Below, in pieces: positions 32,835-43,715 of a DNA stretch of 64,000 nt. Source of the stretch: Carboxylicivirga sp. M1479 (lineage in GTDB: Bacteria; Bacteroidota; Bacteroidia; Bacteroidales; Marinilabiliaceae); the NCBI RefSeq assembly GCF_007097485.1, contig NZ_VKDE01000015.1, positions 792-64,791 on the forward strand, written 5' to 3'. The notes beneath the pieces were generated by a model that saw only the letters and a program-made list of their open reading frames with translations, did no database searches and was not told the DNA's origin. Positions within the stretch are counted from its first letter, which is position 1. The number at the start of each line of letters is the position of its first letter. The translations under genes and the position numbers were made by a program.

Positions 32835-34813
32835 AAATATGTCTTTTTAAAAGTGGCTTCAACTTGCACCCCTTTATCCTTGCTCGAAATAAAAGAAAAT
32901 TGACCACCTAACTTTTCAATCCTGTTTTCGAGGTTTATCAGCCCCAGTCCTTTGGCAGAATTCCGTTCAGCTGTATAATCAAATCCAATCCCATTGTCGG
33001 TATAAGTTAGCTTTAAAGTGCTTTCTTCTTGTATTATTTTAATGCGAACAGCAGTGGCCTTTGCATACTTTATTGTGTTGTTGATCAACTCTGTTAATAA
33101 GCGATACATAACAAACTCAATGACCTCATTTGTACGACCATTCAGGTTTGTATCAATCGAAAATTCAATATCATAAATGGGCTTTAACTTTTCGCAGAAA
33201 GCACGTACGGCCTGTACTAAGCCATATTTTGCTAAAATATCGGGACTAATATTGTTTGATATTTCACGAATACTTTTAATGGATTCATTTAACAGTTGTT
33301 TAATGCGATCATTATACTCTACCACTTTATCTTTATCCGTTTCGTTGCGCAAAATATGCAGATAACCTAAAGTTGTTGAAAGAACTGGAACCAATCCATC
33401 GTGCAGCTCTATGGCAAACCTTGAGCGCTCACCTTCTTCAGACCTAATCATGGTACTTAAGATCTCTGTCTCCTGTCTTTTCTTCTCACCGATATCACGC
33501 ACAACAGACCAAATTATTTCCTTATCCTCTTCCTTAAACTTATATATCACAAAATCTGAGTAAATTAATCGGCCATCTTTTCTAACTCCATCAATTTCGA
33601 TACTTTTAGAGCCAATATGATTTTCAGAGTCCAGTTTATGAATCAATTCATGCATATCAATGGTTTTGTCAAGCATTGGGACATCGTGAAAGTGTCCAAT
33701 CACTTCTTCTTTCGGATATCCAATAAAATCACAATACGCCTGATTACAATCGATAACATTAAGATTTTCATCATGAAAAACAATACCATCAACACTCCCT
33801 TCAAAAATTGATCTATAACGCTTCTCACTTTGTATTAGTTTCTTCTCTGCATTTTCCTGTCGGGTAATATTAATAGAGATAGCACCAACAAGCACCTCAT
33901 CTTTTTCATTAAAAAGGGGAAATTTAATTACATCATAGTATTCAACTTCATCATTTTCAAGCTTAACACTTACTTTCTCTTTCACTAACTCCCTTTTCCC
34001 CACAACGCGTAAATCCATCTGATCCATCAATTTAACAATATCATTTGAAAACACATCCCTGGCTGTCATACCAACAAACTCATCTCGTTTTACACCTGCT
34101 AAATTTAACAGCGATTTATTTCCAAACACATATTCCTGATTTTGATCTTTTATTGATACGTGAAATGGATAGGCATCCATAAAAGAGGTAAATTGATTAT
34201 TTTGATAGCGAACCTTCTTAAGAGTATCCTGTAATTCGGTGGAATAATCAACAACTCTTTTAATCGCTTTAATGTACAAGACATAATACAAATTTAACAT
34301 ATAGCCCAAATAGGAGAGCGCAATTGCGTAAAAGAAACCATGAGCAAACCACATGAATAAGTCATCCATGTATTCATCAAAATCCACAGCGTCGGTAAGA
34401 AAAGAAACTTCATGTAAAATGGCGATGGTGAAATAACCCATAAAATATAACACTGAGTATGCTAGTGCTAGGCGTTTACTATATAAAATCAGAGGGAGAA
34501 AATTAACCGCAAAAAGGATGAATGCCGCACCGGTAAATGAAAAGTTGATAAGCGTTGCAAAGGATACAATAAGTACCATTACTGTCAATACATGGATGAT
34601 GACGGAATAGTTTGCCTTTTTTCGAAATATCAAGAGGCCTATGGCAAAAAGAACCAAGAAAATGTGCAGATAAAACACGTTCAACCACCCAAAGTAGAAA
34701 ATACGAAGTAAGGAAAGAAGCGCTCCTGGCAAATACGTCAATGCGGCCGCCAATACTGCCGTATTTATTACCTTTTGCTTTAGTTCGTCTAATTCTTGTT
34801 TAAAAACGACCAT
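32831..34813 (-). CDS. Membrane PAS sensor histidine kinase, HisKA_3 type
   Basis: A 660-residue kinase. About six membrane helices occupy residues 15-185 (an MASE-like sensor module I cannot name), followed by a short coiled coil. Two PAS domains lie at about 205-315 and 330-450 (FTSFMDAYPFHVSIKDQNQEY, YRSIFEGSVDGIVFHDENL). The dimerisation/phospho-acceptor motif is RFAIELHDGLVPVLS, with His in the NarX-like ELHDG context. The ATP-binding domain has NNTIKYAKA, DNGIGFD and GLGLINLENRI. It should phosphorylate the LuxR-type regulator encoded next. The signal is unknown; two PAS domains suggest a redox, aromatic or metabolite input. Confidence 0.92.
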   Translation of the reverse strand: MVVFKQELDELKQKVINTAVLAAALTYLPGALLSLLRIFYFGWLNVFYLHIFLVLFAIGLLIFRKKANYSVIIHVLTVMVLIVSFATLINFSFTGAAFILFAVNFLPLILYSKRLALAYSVLYFMGYFTIAILHEVSFLTDAVDFDEYMDDLFMWFAHGFFYAIALSYLGYMLNLYYVLYIKAIKRVVDYSTELQDTLKKVRYQNNQFTSFMDAYPFHVSIKDQNQEYVFGNKSLLNLAGVKRDEFVGMTARDVFSNDIVKLMDQMDLRVVGKRELVKEKVSVKLENDEVEYYDVIKFPLFNEKDEVLVGAISINITRQENAEKKLIQSEKRYRSIFEGSVDGIVFHDENLNVIDCNQAYCDFIGYPKEEVIGHFHDVPMLDKTIDMHELIHKLDSENHIGSKSIEIDGVRKDGRLIYSDFVIYKFKEEDKEIIWSVVRDIGEKKRQETEILSTMIRSEEGERSRFAIELHDGLVPVLSTTLGYLHILRNETDKDKVVEYNDRIKQLLNESIKSIREISNNISPDILAKYGLVQAVRAFCEKLKPIYDIEFSIDTNLNGRTNEVIEFVMYRLLTELINNTIKYAKATAVRIKIIQEESTLKLTYTDNGIGFDYTAERNSAKGLGLINLENRIEKLGGQFSFISSKDKGVQVEATFKKTYL

Positions 34814-35078
34814 GTATAATTTAAATGATTATTTCTTTAGTTTCGTTCCTTCCACTCCCCTCAACCATATTTTGAAATACACAAACTAAAGATAGATAAC
34901 GCGTTTAAGTATTCCAAATTGAGATATTCCAGAAGATTAATCGGCAGTGGCAATAGAGCCGTAACAAGAAACAAACGTGACCCATGGCTTTTCGATTAAT
35001 ACTATTGAATACAATCTGTATCTATAAAAGATATCAGAAGTAAGACCATTGATAGCTCATCCTTTAGTTGAGGCCAAT
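34814..35078. promoter_or_regulatory. Non-coding region upstream of the histidine kinase gene
   Basis: AT-rich, with no reading frame I can support. It should contain the promoter of the two-component pair, but I found no convincing -33/-7 pair. Confidence 0.3.
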
Positions 35079-35112
35079 AAAAAAGAGAACAAATACATTA
35101 TCTATTCTCTTT
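35079..35112 (-). terminator. Possible intrinsic terminator of the small membrane protein gene
   Basis: Stem AAAGAGAA/TTCTCTTT (35082-35089 and 35105-35112) with a 15-base loop, followed on the minus strand by six T. It lies 70 bases past the stop of the gene at 35183-35719. The stem is short and AT-rich, so the call is tentative. Confidence 0.45.
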
Positions 35113-35182
35113 AAATACTCTATTTATAAATCAATGATCCTGATAAACTACTATATTCTCAATGGAAATTTCAAAAGGAACA

Positions 35183-35719
35183 TCATGCTTCGACAAGAAT
35201 TGGCTCCGACTTAATGCGTTGTCGATTATATTCCTGTCCAGTTTCAATTAAAGCTTTCCAGTCCCCTGGATAATCTAACGCAAATTGTACTTTAAGCCCC
35301 TTATAATTATACATTAGTCCTACACCAACCAAACCCCAATGTCGAAGAATTTTAATATCAGAAATATCATTAATTTCAAACACTTCTTCCTTATTGCTAT
35401 CCAAGCTCTTAAAGAGTAATTTTTTATTAGTTAAAAATACCTTACCAAGTTCATTATTAAAATTGAAACATCTGGCTGGACCTTCAGTTAAAATTTTTGA
35501 TTGTGGAATTTCTGTATTTATTGTTTTTAAAATTTTCGGTTCCCTAAAAATCAAATAACGACTAAGGTAATATGCCACCATAGAGCCTAAAATACCGAAT
35601 ACTACACTCGCTGGCAACAATATTTTCATACTAATATCGCTCAATAAGCCTATTAAAAATGCTGCTATTAAACTTAACAAACCAAATCCAATTCCTATTT
35701 TCACATATTTATACCACAT
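35183..35719 (-). CDS. Small membrane protein with GRAM/PH-like domain
   Basis: A 178-residue protein. Two membrane helices (about 8-27 and 31-52) are followed by a soluble domain (about 70-165) with the look of a GRAM or bacterial PH-like fold: GKVFLTNKKLLFKS, VFEINDISDIKI and a C-terminal helix in DWKALIETGQEY. Such domains bind membranes or proteins. I do not recognise a specific family or function. It is a single gene with a probable terminator behind it and non-coding DNA in front of it. Confidence 0.7.
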   Translation of the reverse strand: MWYKYVKIGIGFGLLSLIAAFLIGLLSDISMKILLPASVVFGILGSMVAYYLSRYLIFREPKILKTINTEIPQSKILTEGPARCFNFNNELGKVFLTNKKLLFKSLDSNKEEVFEINDISDIKILRHWGLVGVGLMYNYKGLKVQFALDYPGDWKALIETGQEYNRQRIKSEPILVEA

Positions 35720-36104
35720 AAATCTATACTCTAAACAAACTACACCTCACTATTCATAAACTTGGAATATTGGAGAAAGGCGTTCCCTTCTCCAATATTC
35801 AGATACTAAACCTAACTTAACCTTGTCTATGAAAGATCTTTATAATTATAAATCAATATTCTTTTTTTTATCGAGTCATTTCCTATGGGATTATAGAGTT
35901 GCCACTATAATCCACAGAAACTAACAATCCTCATCAATAAAAACCTTTATTAGCTTTTTTCACAAAAAAGTTAATAGACTTTCACGCCCTGTCCGTTGAC
36001 GGGGTAGTAGCAAGTGTAGTCACCAGCTACGGATTATTTAACTTTATATCGAACATAGCTTAACCATTTCCAATCAATGGCTTAAACTAAATTCTAGTAT
36101 TCTT
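35720..36104. other. Gap after the first-listed giant subtilase gene, with inverted repeats and a short remnant
   Basis: No intact gene. An inverted repeat GAATATTGGAGAA/TTCTCCAATATTC (35765-35777 and 35788-35800) forms a 13-bp stem without a T-run. A short CTTTTTT/AAAAAAG hairpin lies at 35954-35970. Between 35985 and 36035 a locally GC-richer minus-strand frame reads VAGDYTCYYPVNGQGVKVY before a stop, which looks like the tail of a lost gene. Termination of the 26-kb surface-protein region must occur here or beyond. Confidence 0.4.
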
Positions 36105-39100
36105 TTACTTTACCACTATTTTACATGTACCTATTTGCTTATCATCACTCATCAATCGACACAAATAAATACCTGTAGCTAAGTTATGTACATCTAATTT
36201 TGACATCTGAATTCCCTCTTCAAATGATCCTAAGTTCATTGTCTTCTGTAGCTGTCCCTGCAAACCATAAAGCTGCAGCAAGACATCTCCTTCTTCTTTC
36301 ATTTTAAAAACCACACTTGCATTACCATCTGTTACCGGGTTAGGCAATACCATAACACCTGCAGCTGATTCCAAAAATGCCTCACTAATATTTTCAAACC
36401 CATATGGTGTTGAACTCACATCATCCGGACTATTACTAATCAACACATAACTGCCTACTACAGTAAAGCCATTTTCGTGCCCATCGTCGGCAGCAAATAC
36501 AACAAAACCAGTACCTGTTTGCAGAGGATGTAAGGATATGTAGCTATTACCAATTGCCATATCTATCAGCTCCGGTGTCCAGTTACCGGCATACATCCGC
36601 AATTCATCTCCGTCAGGATCAGAAAATACATCCTCAACGGTAAACGTCCTGATTTCCGGATCGGCCATATTCAGGGTAATTACACCATACTCCTCATTAA
36701 ATACAGGTCTACGGTTCAAATTCTGAACCTCTACACATATGGTATCATGCGTAATATTACCACTTACATCAGCTATCTGAACCGGATAATTGTATACGCC
36801 TGCACTATTGTAGTCTGTTTTAATGGATACCTCAGCCAGATTCGGCCCGTGCTGCACCAATACAGGTACCAATGTATCATTAGTCTGCTCTATGGATATG
36901 GTCACCTCTTTACCTTCCGGATCATTAAACAGGTAATTCCAAACGGCTTCTTCGGTCTCCCTGACTTTTAGAGTATCGGTGTATTTATTAGGCCACATTT
37001 TTAATTGTGGGGCTCCATTCACATGCATTATCAACTCGAATTCATCACGCGAATGATTCTGATCATTTGTATTAACAATAATACGTGCCAAATTACTGCC
37101 AACCTCTCCCTTCTCAGGATACATGGTTGCAGTCACTTTAAGTGCTTCCCCAGGCAAAATTGTTCCTATTGATGGCTCTAACTCTACCCACTGCCCTTCT
37201 ACGGCTGCGCTTACTCCTCTTATCTTCCAAACACCATTTAAACCACCTTCTTCAGCAATAGGCAGCCAGCCTCCAAATTGAGAATCCAACTGTACTGTAT
37301 CGTTATAGTAAGGTGCTGTCCACGATTTCCACTCCAGATCTTTATCGCCTGGAATTTCATAAGCCATCTTGTTCGAACTGGCCGGCGGCGCTACTTCAAT
37401 AAAGAATTTCTCACCTTCAGGAATGTTAATAACAGTATTAAGCGGAAAGTACACCCACTCATCCTCCACATAGCGATTGATGGTATACTGCTGCTGATAG
37501 ATGGTATCGCCTCGTTGTGGCTCATCGCCACCAAGGTAAATAGCAAGCTTAACCTTCTCATTCAATGAAGTTAATTTAACAAGTGTTTGTACATGTGTTA
37601 AAGAAAAGCCACCTTCCCCGGCGATAAATTCATTAGCAAAACCTAAATGTGGTGCCTGGAATGATGTAAAATGTCCATCCGCCAAACTTTTAACATCATG
37701 TTGCACCGAGTCCATTGTTACAGGTTGTTCGGTATGGTAACGACCAGGCTCAGTAATCACTCCCGGGTATGTTTCTTCACCTCCCTTGCCTGCCACTGCA
37801 GCCAATAAATCATATTCCAATGGTGATGGACCCGCATTAGTCATAGTTATTACAAATGTCGAATCTTGTTGCAAGTGGTAGCTTTGATCCTGAGCATCCC
37901 ATGTAAACACAGGTGAATCAACAAATGATGCATTCACATGTGTCGTTACATCCTTTGCATTACTTATAAACGTAATTGTTGCATCTTTAATATTCGCTTC
38001 TTCCGATAATTGTTCTTCTGAAAGTTCTACTACAGGAATATTCGAACGAAGTGTCAGGGTTTGCCATGGTAAGATTTCGAGCGGTGGAGCCAAAAGTCCT
38101 GAACTACTCATAATAATTTCATTTCCTTGCTCATCAAACAAGTCCAGGTCAGTTAACTTATCGTGGGTAATTTGATTAATAACCAACTCATTAATACCTG
38201 TATTTTTAAGAACTATTTCCCTCTCCAGAACCAGTTTGCTATGATAAATTTCATTTATCCAAATGATACTATCCTCTGTTTCCAGAACAGGTTCACCGCT
38301 ATAGTTTACAAGTACCGGAATTTCAGTGCTTGGCTGTGCCAGGCTATTGGTGTGCAAGACAACTGTATCACGATATGCACCTGAATAATTTACCAGGCGA
38401 CCATCCAATATCAATTGCATATCTTGTGTTTGACCTGCAGATATATTGTCTGATAAAGAAGGCATTAACACAATACTGGTAGAATCCTGAGCCATTGGTT
38501 CAAAATTCATCACCATTAAGGATTCGCCAATTACCTCTTGCTCGTCAGGGCTCTCGATACCCATTGAAAAACCCCCTTTATATCCTGACACATCCTTATA
38601 ATGAAACCAAATGTAACCATCGGCCGTTAATTGCAACTGAAAGGTCATAAGGCCTTGCGATACGAAATCTACACTCTTAAAATTCGTCCATTGTAGTATC
38701 ACACTGCTATCTGTGTCTTCATAATACCATACGCCATCGCCTGCTTCACTAGGCTGTAAAAAGCCATTCCAAAATGGTGCAATCATGGCTTTTAATCCAT
38801 CATCTGGTAGAAAATCATAATGACTCCCTTCTGCAAATGGTTCTTCAAGTGTAGCATATCCATTATTAGATACCCAAATGGTATCATACAGCTCGCCATA
38901 AAAAGGAAATGCAAAAGGCAACTCTATCATTTCATGTTTACCATCTAAAATCTCGTACTTGGTTCCAAGACCTTTAATATTATTCCATCGGTGAAATTCT
39001 ATGCCTTCCTTAGATGAGCTCATCTCAAACCCAGGAATATCCTTAAAACTCTCACTTAATGGATTTCCTGTTACATTTTTCGGATCTTTTAATTGAGTAA

Positions 39101-42100
39101 ATAATCCATTAGTTAAGGTATAACTAAGTTCATCGGTATTGGCATCAACACTAATGCTTACTGGCACTGTACTAATTTCTCCAGCCTTTAAATCTAGCGT
39201 TAAGCTTCCATCTACGGACAGGTTATACGAAGGATCATGCCTCCCCTCACCTTTTAACATTACAGCTTCCTGACTACCATCACCATAGCTCAGTGTTAAA
39301 CTACTATTGTAATCCTGAGCCTGCAAGGGTGCAAAAATGACTGGAATCTGCACATTACCATCAGCAGGTATCACAATTGGAGTCAACATATTGATTGTAT
39401 AAGCAGGGTTAGCCAATGCAAGGTCTATTATTTCTCCATTTGCACTTCCGGCATTAACAACATTTAAATACAAAGTATCGGCATCACCAATTCTAAGCCA
39501 ATCAAAGTCTAGCTCACTGTCGGCCGCTAATTTTGCTTCACCAGTAACATTGACTGTTAAGGCTATTTCCTCCTGGCCTGATTCGGTATTAGCTAAAACT
39601 TTAATTCTATTGTTGTATATGCCCTGATTTAACTCCAACACTGAAGGATCAATCGTAACAGGAACGCTTATAGCACTATTAACCGGCACAAGCCCTTTAA
39701 GCCTGTTGCTGGCATATACCATATTTGCATCACTCAGCGGTTCAAAACGAATGACCATGCCATCGCTTACTGTTTTAAGATTGTCAGAAAAACTCGTATA
39801 CTCATACCAATCTTCCTCCAAAATACCCTGTATACCAATAGCATATTTTATCTCAGGTCGTTTATTGAGTTCTGAAACATTCTTATAACGATATTCAATA
39901 GCCCCATCCTTAAATAAGACCAGCTGGAATTCCATTTTACCTGGCGTCTCATTCGAGTGCCTTTTCACTGCCAGATTAATATCGAATGTAAATACCACTC
40001 TATCGCCAAAGCTATGGTAGTAAATATTATCTACCTCCTGGTATTTAGCATCCATCCATAGAGGGCTGAAGGCTCCACTGCCAATATCCATAAATTTAGC
40101 TTCCTCTTCTGTGAAAAAACCTAAATCTCCCCATGAGTAAAAGAACAATTGCGGCACAGATTTTCCCGGTAAAGACCATATGCCGGAAAGCACATTGTTC
40201 TCAAAAGGAAACTTCAGGCCTAAATCGATTGGTGCCGTCTGATAACGCAATGAATCACCCCGAAGCACCTGAGAAAATCCCTTTATCTCATCCCACTGAT
40301 TAGCGTCTGGTCCACCGATATCATTGGAAGAAAGCATCTGATAATTTATTTTATCAGGCATTCGTCCTGTTTCTACAATTAGCTGTTCATAATCTTCGAG
40401 AGAGTATTCCAATATCGCATCTGATGAGGCATTAGTAATGGTCAACTCCAATTCTTTAACTTCACCATCTAGCAAGGTAATCGCTGTTTGATCCAAACTC
40501 AGGTTCATTATAGCAGGTGGTGTTACATCAAATACAAGATCTGCATAATACTCACCTACATTGGTAGTTACAGTTACCCGATCAAACAACTGCCCTGTAC
40601 TTAAGGCTGTATAGCTAAAGGGGAGCAGTGCCTTTTCACCTGGCAAGACCGAAATGATACGATCCTGATAATCCTCCAAAATTGTATGGTCAACATTGTA
40701 TAAACCAGTAACTATTAGGGTATCAAGTCCCGTATTTTGAACTTCCAAGTCTAAGGAACTTGCTACATTCTGTAATAATTTATAGGTATAAATTTCATTT
40801 ACTTCACATTCAGCCTGCTGACCGCTCACTTCTAACAACACATCAATAGCAATACCTTGTTTGTTACGATCATTGGTATTAATACCAATGGACGCAGAGT
40901 GTTTACCATTGGTTAGATTCCCGGCTTCAACAGACACCAGTACTTCTTGCGATTCACCTCCATTTATCTCTCCGAAATTCGGTGCTAGATAAACATATGC
41001 ACCATCTTTTCCAGTACTAAATGCACCAACCAATGGGGCAACACGCCGATAGTTCATCAACTCAAAAGCATTGATATAGGAAACTCCATTATTGGTTGAT
41101 AGCAGGAAATAATCGGAATAGTCACCGGCGTAATTACTATACTCCATCACCAAGGGGTATTTCTCTTCAGGCGAAAAATACAAGACTACCCAAAAATATT
41201 CCCAACTCTCGAACTTTTGAGCTTTATATAAAGGAATGCGACAATTCTGCATACCTTCTTTATTTTCCGGCACATATTCCTGAAAGAATACCGTTTCGGC
41301 ATTGGCTAAAACCCCTTCCTTACTTTTCTTTATCTCCACCTTAACAGGCGAATCGTTTAGCAAGGTATTTAACCCGAGATCCACATGGGTCATATTGAAG
41401 CTTTGATTTTCAGGGACTCTAAAGCGAGTCGCAAAAATCAAACCGGCGTTGGCATTACCAGTGCCCAATGTAAATAAGGGGCCTCCCGTGAAATAACTAT
41501 AGCCTGATTTATAAGCCGTATTATCGTATTTAAAAAGTTCTGGAGAATAGGGTACCCCACTACTTTTTAACATAGAGACATCTTGCTCATACGATCGTGT
41601 CGCCTTAAAAAATTCAGGATTAGCTGCAGCTACAGCGGTAGCTTCTTCCCTCGCTTTTTCCCAATCACGGTAATTAATCCAAAAATCATTGTCATTGATA
41701 ACAGAGCTATTCCAGTACAAAATACCTTCTCCAACATTTGAAAAAGTAACCGGCACCTGTGTCTTATCGGCTTGTGTCACATCAATATTTAAATAAATCT
41801 GACGTGTTGATTCGGCAAACTTAGGTTCATCAGTTGTTACAAAACTGATTATATTCGACACCTCTGACATATTGTCAAAGCGATCGCTCGAACTAATGGC
41901 CGAATAATACTTAGCCTGCTTTCGAAGGCCGGATACTGAAATAGAAACGGTATCCCCTGCATCATAAGAATTTTCAATAGTAATCAGACTTTGCTGATAA
42001 AAATTACTGTTTGTAATCGGTTCTAAAGAAAGTGCTAAGTGGAAGTACTTTGGCTGAAAATTATCACTGTCGCGTGGTACTGTCCACATTAATCGTACTT

Positions 42101-43712
42101 CATTATGAAATACTTCACTTGCCCTATAATCTTCAATCTTATCTGGTGCTATACTACTTTCATCTACAAGTGTATTTAAGGCATTTAATTTACCTACTCC
42201 ATACTTACCCTCATCTTCAAAATCAAAGGGATCAACGGCGTTCAATAATATTTTCCTCAACTCGTCGGGACGCATGGAAGGCCCGCCATATTTTGCCAGT
42301 ACGAGAGCGGCAACACCTGATACATGCGGACAGGCCATGGAAGTCCCCTGAAAAAACCCATATTCATTATCAGGCAAAGTACTCAGAACTCCACCTTCTT
42401 CATTATAGTATGCCTGATCACCTCCAGGGGCCAATATATCAAGCCATTTACCATAGTTAGTGTAAGGTGTAGGCTGCCCGGTTGGACCTGATGCACCTAC
42501 TGAAATAGCTTCATCAAAGGCTGATGGATAATGGGCATGCTCGCGTCCGTCATTACCTGAAGCAGCAATAAAAATACCTCCATTCATGGGGCTGCCTTCA
42601 TACTGACCTGCTTCGGCAATAAAATACTTTACTGCATCGTATACTTCCGGTTCAAAAAAACCGGGTTGCGAATACCCCCATGAGTTTTGTGAAATAACTG
42701 CTCCGTGGTCAGCTCCATAGATGATTGCTGCCGGAAAGTTTCCTTCACCTCCAGGTCTGTCATCATAAATTTGGCATGACATTAATCGAACACCATTTCC
42801 TGAGCCATCACCACCAGCTACACCGGCCACACCAATACCGTTATTAGAAACGGCACCGATGGTACCAGCAACATGCGTCCCATGTTCGTGTGCTGTTACC
42901 GGCCCTCCAAAGACAAAATTATATCCGTAAACATCATCCAAATAACCATTTTGGTCATCATCAACACCTTCTTCGCCATTTAACTCTACCTCATTCACCC
43001 ATAGGTTGTCCTTCAGATCTTCATGCTCTGTATCAATACCACCGTCTACAACAGATACAATTACATCAGAACTACCTGTTGATTTAGCCCAGGCCTTTGT
43101 TAAATCAATGTCTTCATTGGCATTTCCTACCCGTCCATCATTGGCATAATGCCATTGATCGGGCAGAAGTGGATCATTAAATTCAACTGCCGTTGAGCCG
43201 CTCTTTAATTGATTATTTACAATAACCTTTTCTTTGGCTTTACCTATTAAACGAAGTGAGTCAATATTAAAATAGACAGGTCCTTCATCTGAACCAACAA
43301 ACACTTTTTTATAAACAGGCTTAGCTATAGCCACATCTTCCAACAACCTGTACTGCTCAGAAATTGCTTCCGGATTCATTGAGGCATCAAATTCCAACTC
43401 GAACCACAGGTGTAAACCATATTCGCGGTGCTTAGCTTCATGCTTCAGAGAAAAAGGGAATACCCGATGAATACGTTTAATGCCAAAACCATCATTTAGG
43501 GCATCAATTGGCTCAATGCCTAAAGATGTAGTGCTATTTTGTGAATGAGCCCCTTTTAGCTGATTGACTTCTTGAAGATTCTCCTTCTTAAGTTTGATAC
43601 GAATTCTTCCTTTAACAAATTCGTTTTGAGACCCAGTCACTTGCTGAGCACCTGCTAAGAGTGTAATCCCAAGACAGACAATAATAAAAATATATGATAA
43701 TTTTATTCTCAT
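36105..43712 (-). CDS. Giant secreted subtilisin-like protease (S8) with type IX sorting domain, copy 2
   Basis: A 2535-residue secreted protease. Residues 1-22 are a Sec signal; about 30-175 form a propeptide-like region. The S8 catalytic domain has Asp223 (SVVDGGIDTEHEDL), His277 (HGTHVAGT), the oxyanion Asn387 (AASGNDG) and Ser458 (GTSMACPHVSG), all intact. A fibronectin-like domain (about 525-640) is followed by about 1700 residues of repeated beta-sandwich modules and two copies of a segment with WVSNNGYATLEEPF-type motifs. The end is a cadherin-like module and a C-terminal type A sorting domain (VLPNPVTDGNASVVF to GIYLCRLM and CKIVVK), which directs export by the type IX system. The gene is 3 bases from a FISUMP lipoprotein gene and is a paralogue of the gene at 45259. 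Confidence 0.93.
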   Translation of the reverse strand: MRIKLSYIFIIVCLGITLLAGAQQVTGSQNEFVKGRIRIKLKKENLQEVNQLKGAHSQNSTTSLGIEPIDALNDGFGIKRIHRVFPFSLKHEAKHREYGLHLWFELEFDASMNPEAISEQYRLLEDVAIAKPVYKKVFVGSDEGPVYFNIDSLRLIGKAKEKVIVNNQLKSGSTAVEFNDPLLPDQWHYANDGRVGNANEDIDLTKAWAKSTGSSDVIVSVVDGGIDTEHEDLKDNLWVNEVELNGEEGVDDDQNGYLDDVYGYNFVFGGPVTAHEHGTHVAGTIGAVSNNGIGVAGVAGGDGSGNGVRLMSCQIYDDRPGGEGNFPAAIIYGADHGAVISQNSWGYSQPGFFEPEVYDAVKYFIAEAGQYEGSPMNGGIFIAASGNDGREHAHYPSAFDEAISVGASGPTGQPTPYTNYGKWLDILAPGGDQAYYNEEGGVLSTLPDNEYGFFQGTSMACPHVSGVAALVLAKYGGPSMRPDELRKILLNAVDPFDFEDEGKYGVGKLNALNTLVDESSIAPDKIEDYRASEVFHNEVRLMWTVPRDSDNFQPKYFHLALSLEPITNSNFYQQSLITIENSYDAGDTVSISVSGLRKQAKYYSAISSSDRFDNMSEVSNIISFVTTDEPKFAESTRQIYLNIDVTQADKTQVPVTFSNVGEGILYWNSSVINDNDFWINYRDWEKAREEATAVAAANPEFFKATRSYEQDVSMLKSSGVPYSPELFKYDNTAYKSGYSYFTGGPLFTLGTGNANAGLIFATRFRVPENQSFNMTHVDLGLNTLLNDSPVKVEIKKSKEGVLANAETVFFQEYVPENKEGMQNCRIPLYKAQKFESWEYFWVVLYFSPEEKYPLVMEYSNYAGDYSDYFLLSTNNGVSYINAFELMNYRRVAPLVGAFSTGKDGAYVYLAPNFGEINGGESQEVLVSVEAGNLTNGKHSASIGINTNDRNKQGIAIDVLLEVSGQQAECEVNEIYTYKLLQNVASSLDLEVQNTGLDTLIVTGLYNVDHTILEDYQDRIISVLPGEKALLPFSYTALSTGQLFDRVTVTTNVGEYYADLVFDVTPPAIMNLSLDQTAITLLDGEVKELELTITNASSDAILEYSLEDYEQLIVETGRMPDKINYQMLSSNDIGGPDANQWDEIKGFSQVLRGDSLRYQTAPIDLGLKFPFENNVLSGIWSLPGKSVPQLFFYSWGDLGFFTEEEAKFMDIGSGAFSPLWMDAKYQEVDNIYYHSFGDRVVFTFDINLAVKRHSNETPGKMEFQLVLFKDGAIEYRYKNVSELNKRPEIKYAIGIQGILEEDWYEYTSFSDNLKTVSDGMVIRFEPLSDANMVYASNRLKGLVPVNSAISVPVTIDPSVLELNQGIYNNRIKVLANTESGQEEIALTVNVTGEAKLAADSELDFDWLRIGDADTLYLNVVNAGSANGEIIDLALANPAYTINMLTPIVIPADGNVQIPVIFAPLQAQDYNSSLTLSYGDGSQEAVMLKGEGRHDPSYNLSVDGSLTLDLKAGEISTVPVSISVDANTDELSYTLTNGLFTQLKDPKNVTGNPLSESFKDIPGFEMSSSKEGIEFHRWNNIKGLGTKYEILDGKHEMIELPFAFPFYGELYDTIWVSNNGYATLEEPFAEGSHYDFLPDDGLKAMIAPFWNGFLQPSEAGDGVWYYEDTDSSVILQWTNFKSVDFVSQGLMTFQLQLTADGYIWFHYKDVSGYKGGFSMGIESPDEQEVIGESLMVMNFEPMAQDSTSIVLMPSLSDNISAGQTQDMQLILDGRLVNYSGAYRDTVVLHTNSLAQPSTEIPVLVNYSGEPVLETEDSIIWINEIYHSKLVLEREIVLKNTGINELVINQITHDKLTDLDLFDEQGNEIIMSSSGLLAPPLEILPWQTLTLRSNIPVVELSEEQLSEEANIKDATITFISNAKDVTTHVNASFVDSPVFTWDAQDQSYHLQQDSTFVITMTNAGPSPLEYDLLAAVAGKGGEETYPGVITEPGRYHTEQPVTMDSVQHDVKSLADGHFTSFQAPHLGFANEFIAGEGGFSLTHVQTLVKLTSLNEKVKLAIYLGGDEPQRGDTIYQQQYTINRYVEDEWVYFPLNTVINIPEGEKFFIEVAPPASSNKMAYEIPGDKDLEWKSWTAPYYNDTVQLDSQFGGWLPIAEEGGLNGVWKIRGVSAAVEGQWVELEPSIGTILPGEALKVTATMYPEKGEVGSNLARIIVNTNDQNHSRDEFELIMHVNGAPQLKMWPNKYTDTLKVRETEEAVWNYLFNDPEGKEVTISIEQTNDTLVPVLVQHGPNLAEVSIKTDYNSAGVYNYPVQIADVSGNITHDTICVEVQNLNRRPVFNEEYGVITLNMADPEIRTFTVEDVFSDPDGDELRMYAGNWTPELIDMAIGNSYISLHPLQTGTGFVVFAADDGHENGFTVVGSYVLISNSPDDVSSTPYGFENISEAFLESAAGVMVLPNPVTDGNASVVFKMKEEGDVLLQLYGLQGQLQKTMNLGSFEEGIQMSKLDVHNLATGIYLCRLMSDDKQIGTCKIVVK

Positions 43713-43715
43713 TTC

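Noticed and set aside
35765-35800. Intrinsic terminator for the giant subtilase gene
   Set aside because: The 13-bp stem lacks a T-run on either strand and lies over 300 bases past the stop codon; it is recorded only as an inverted repeat.
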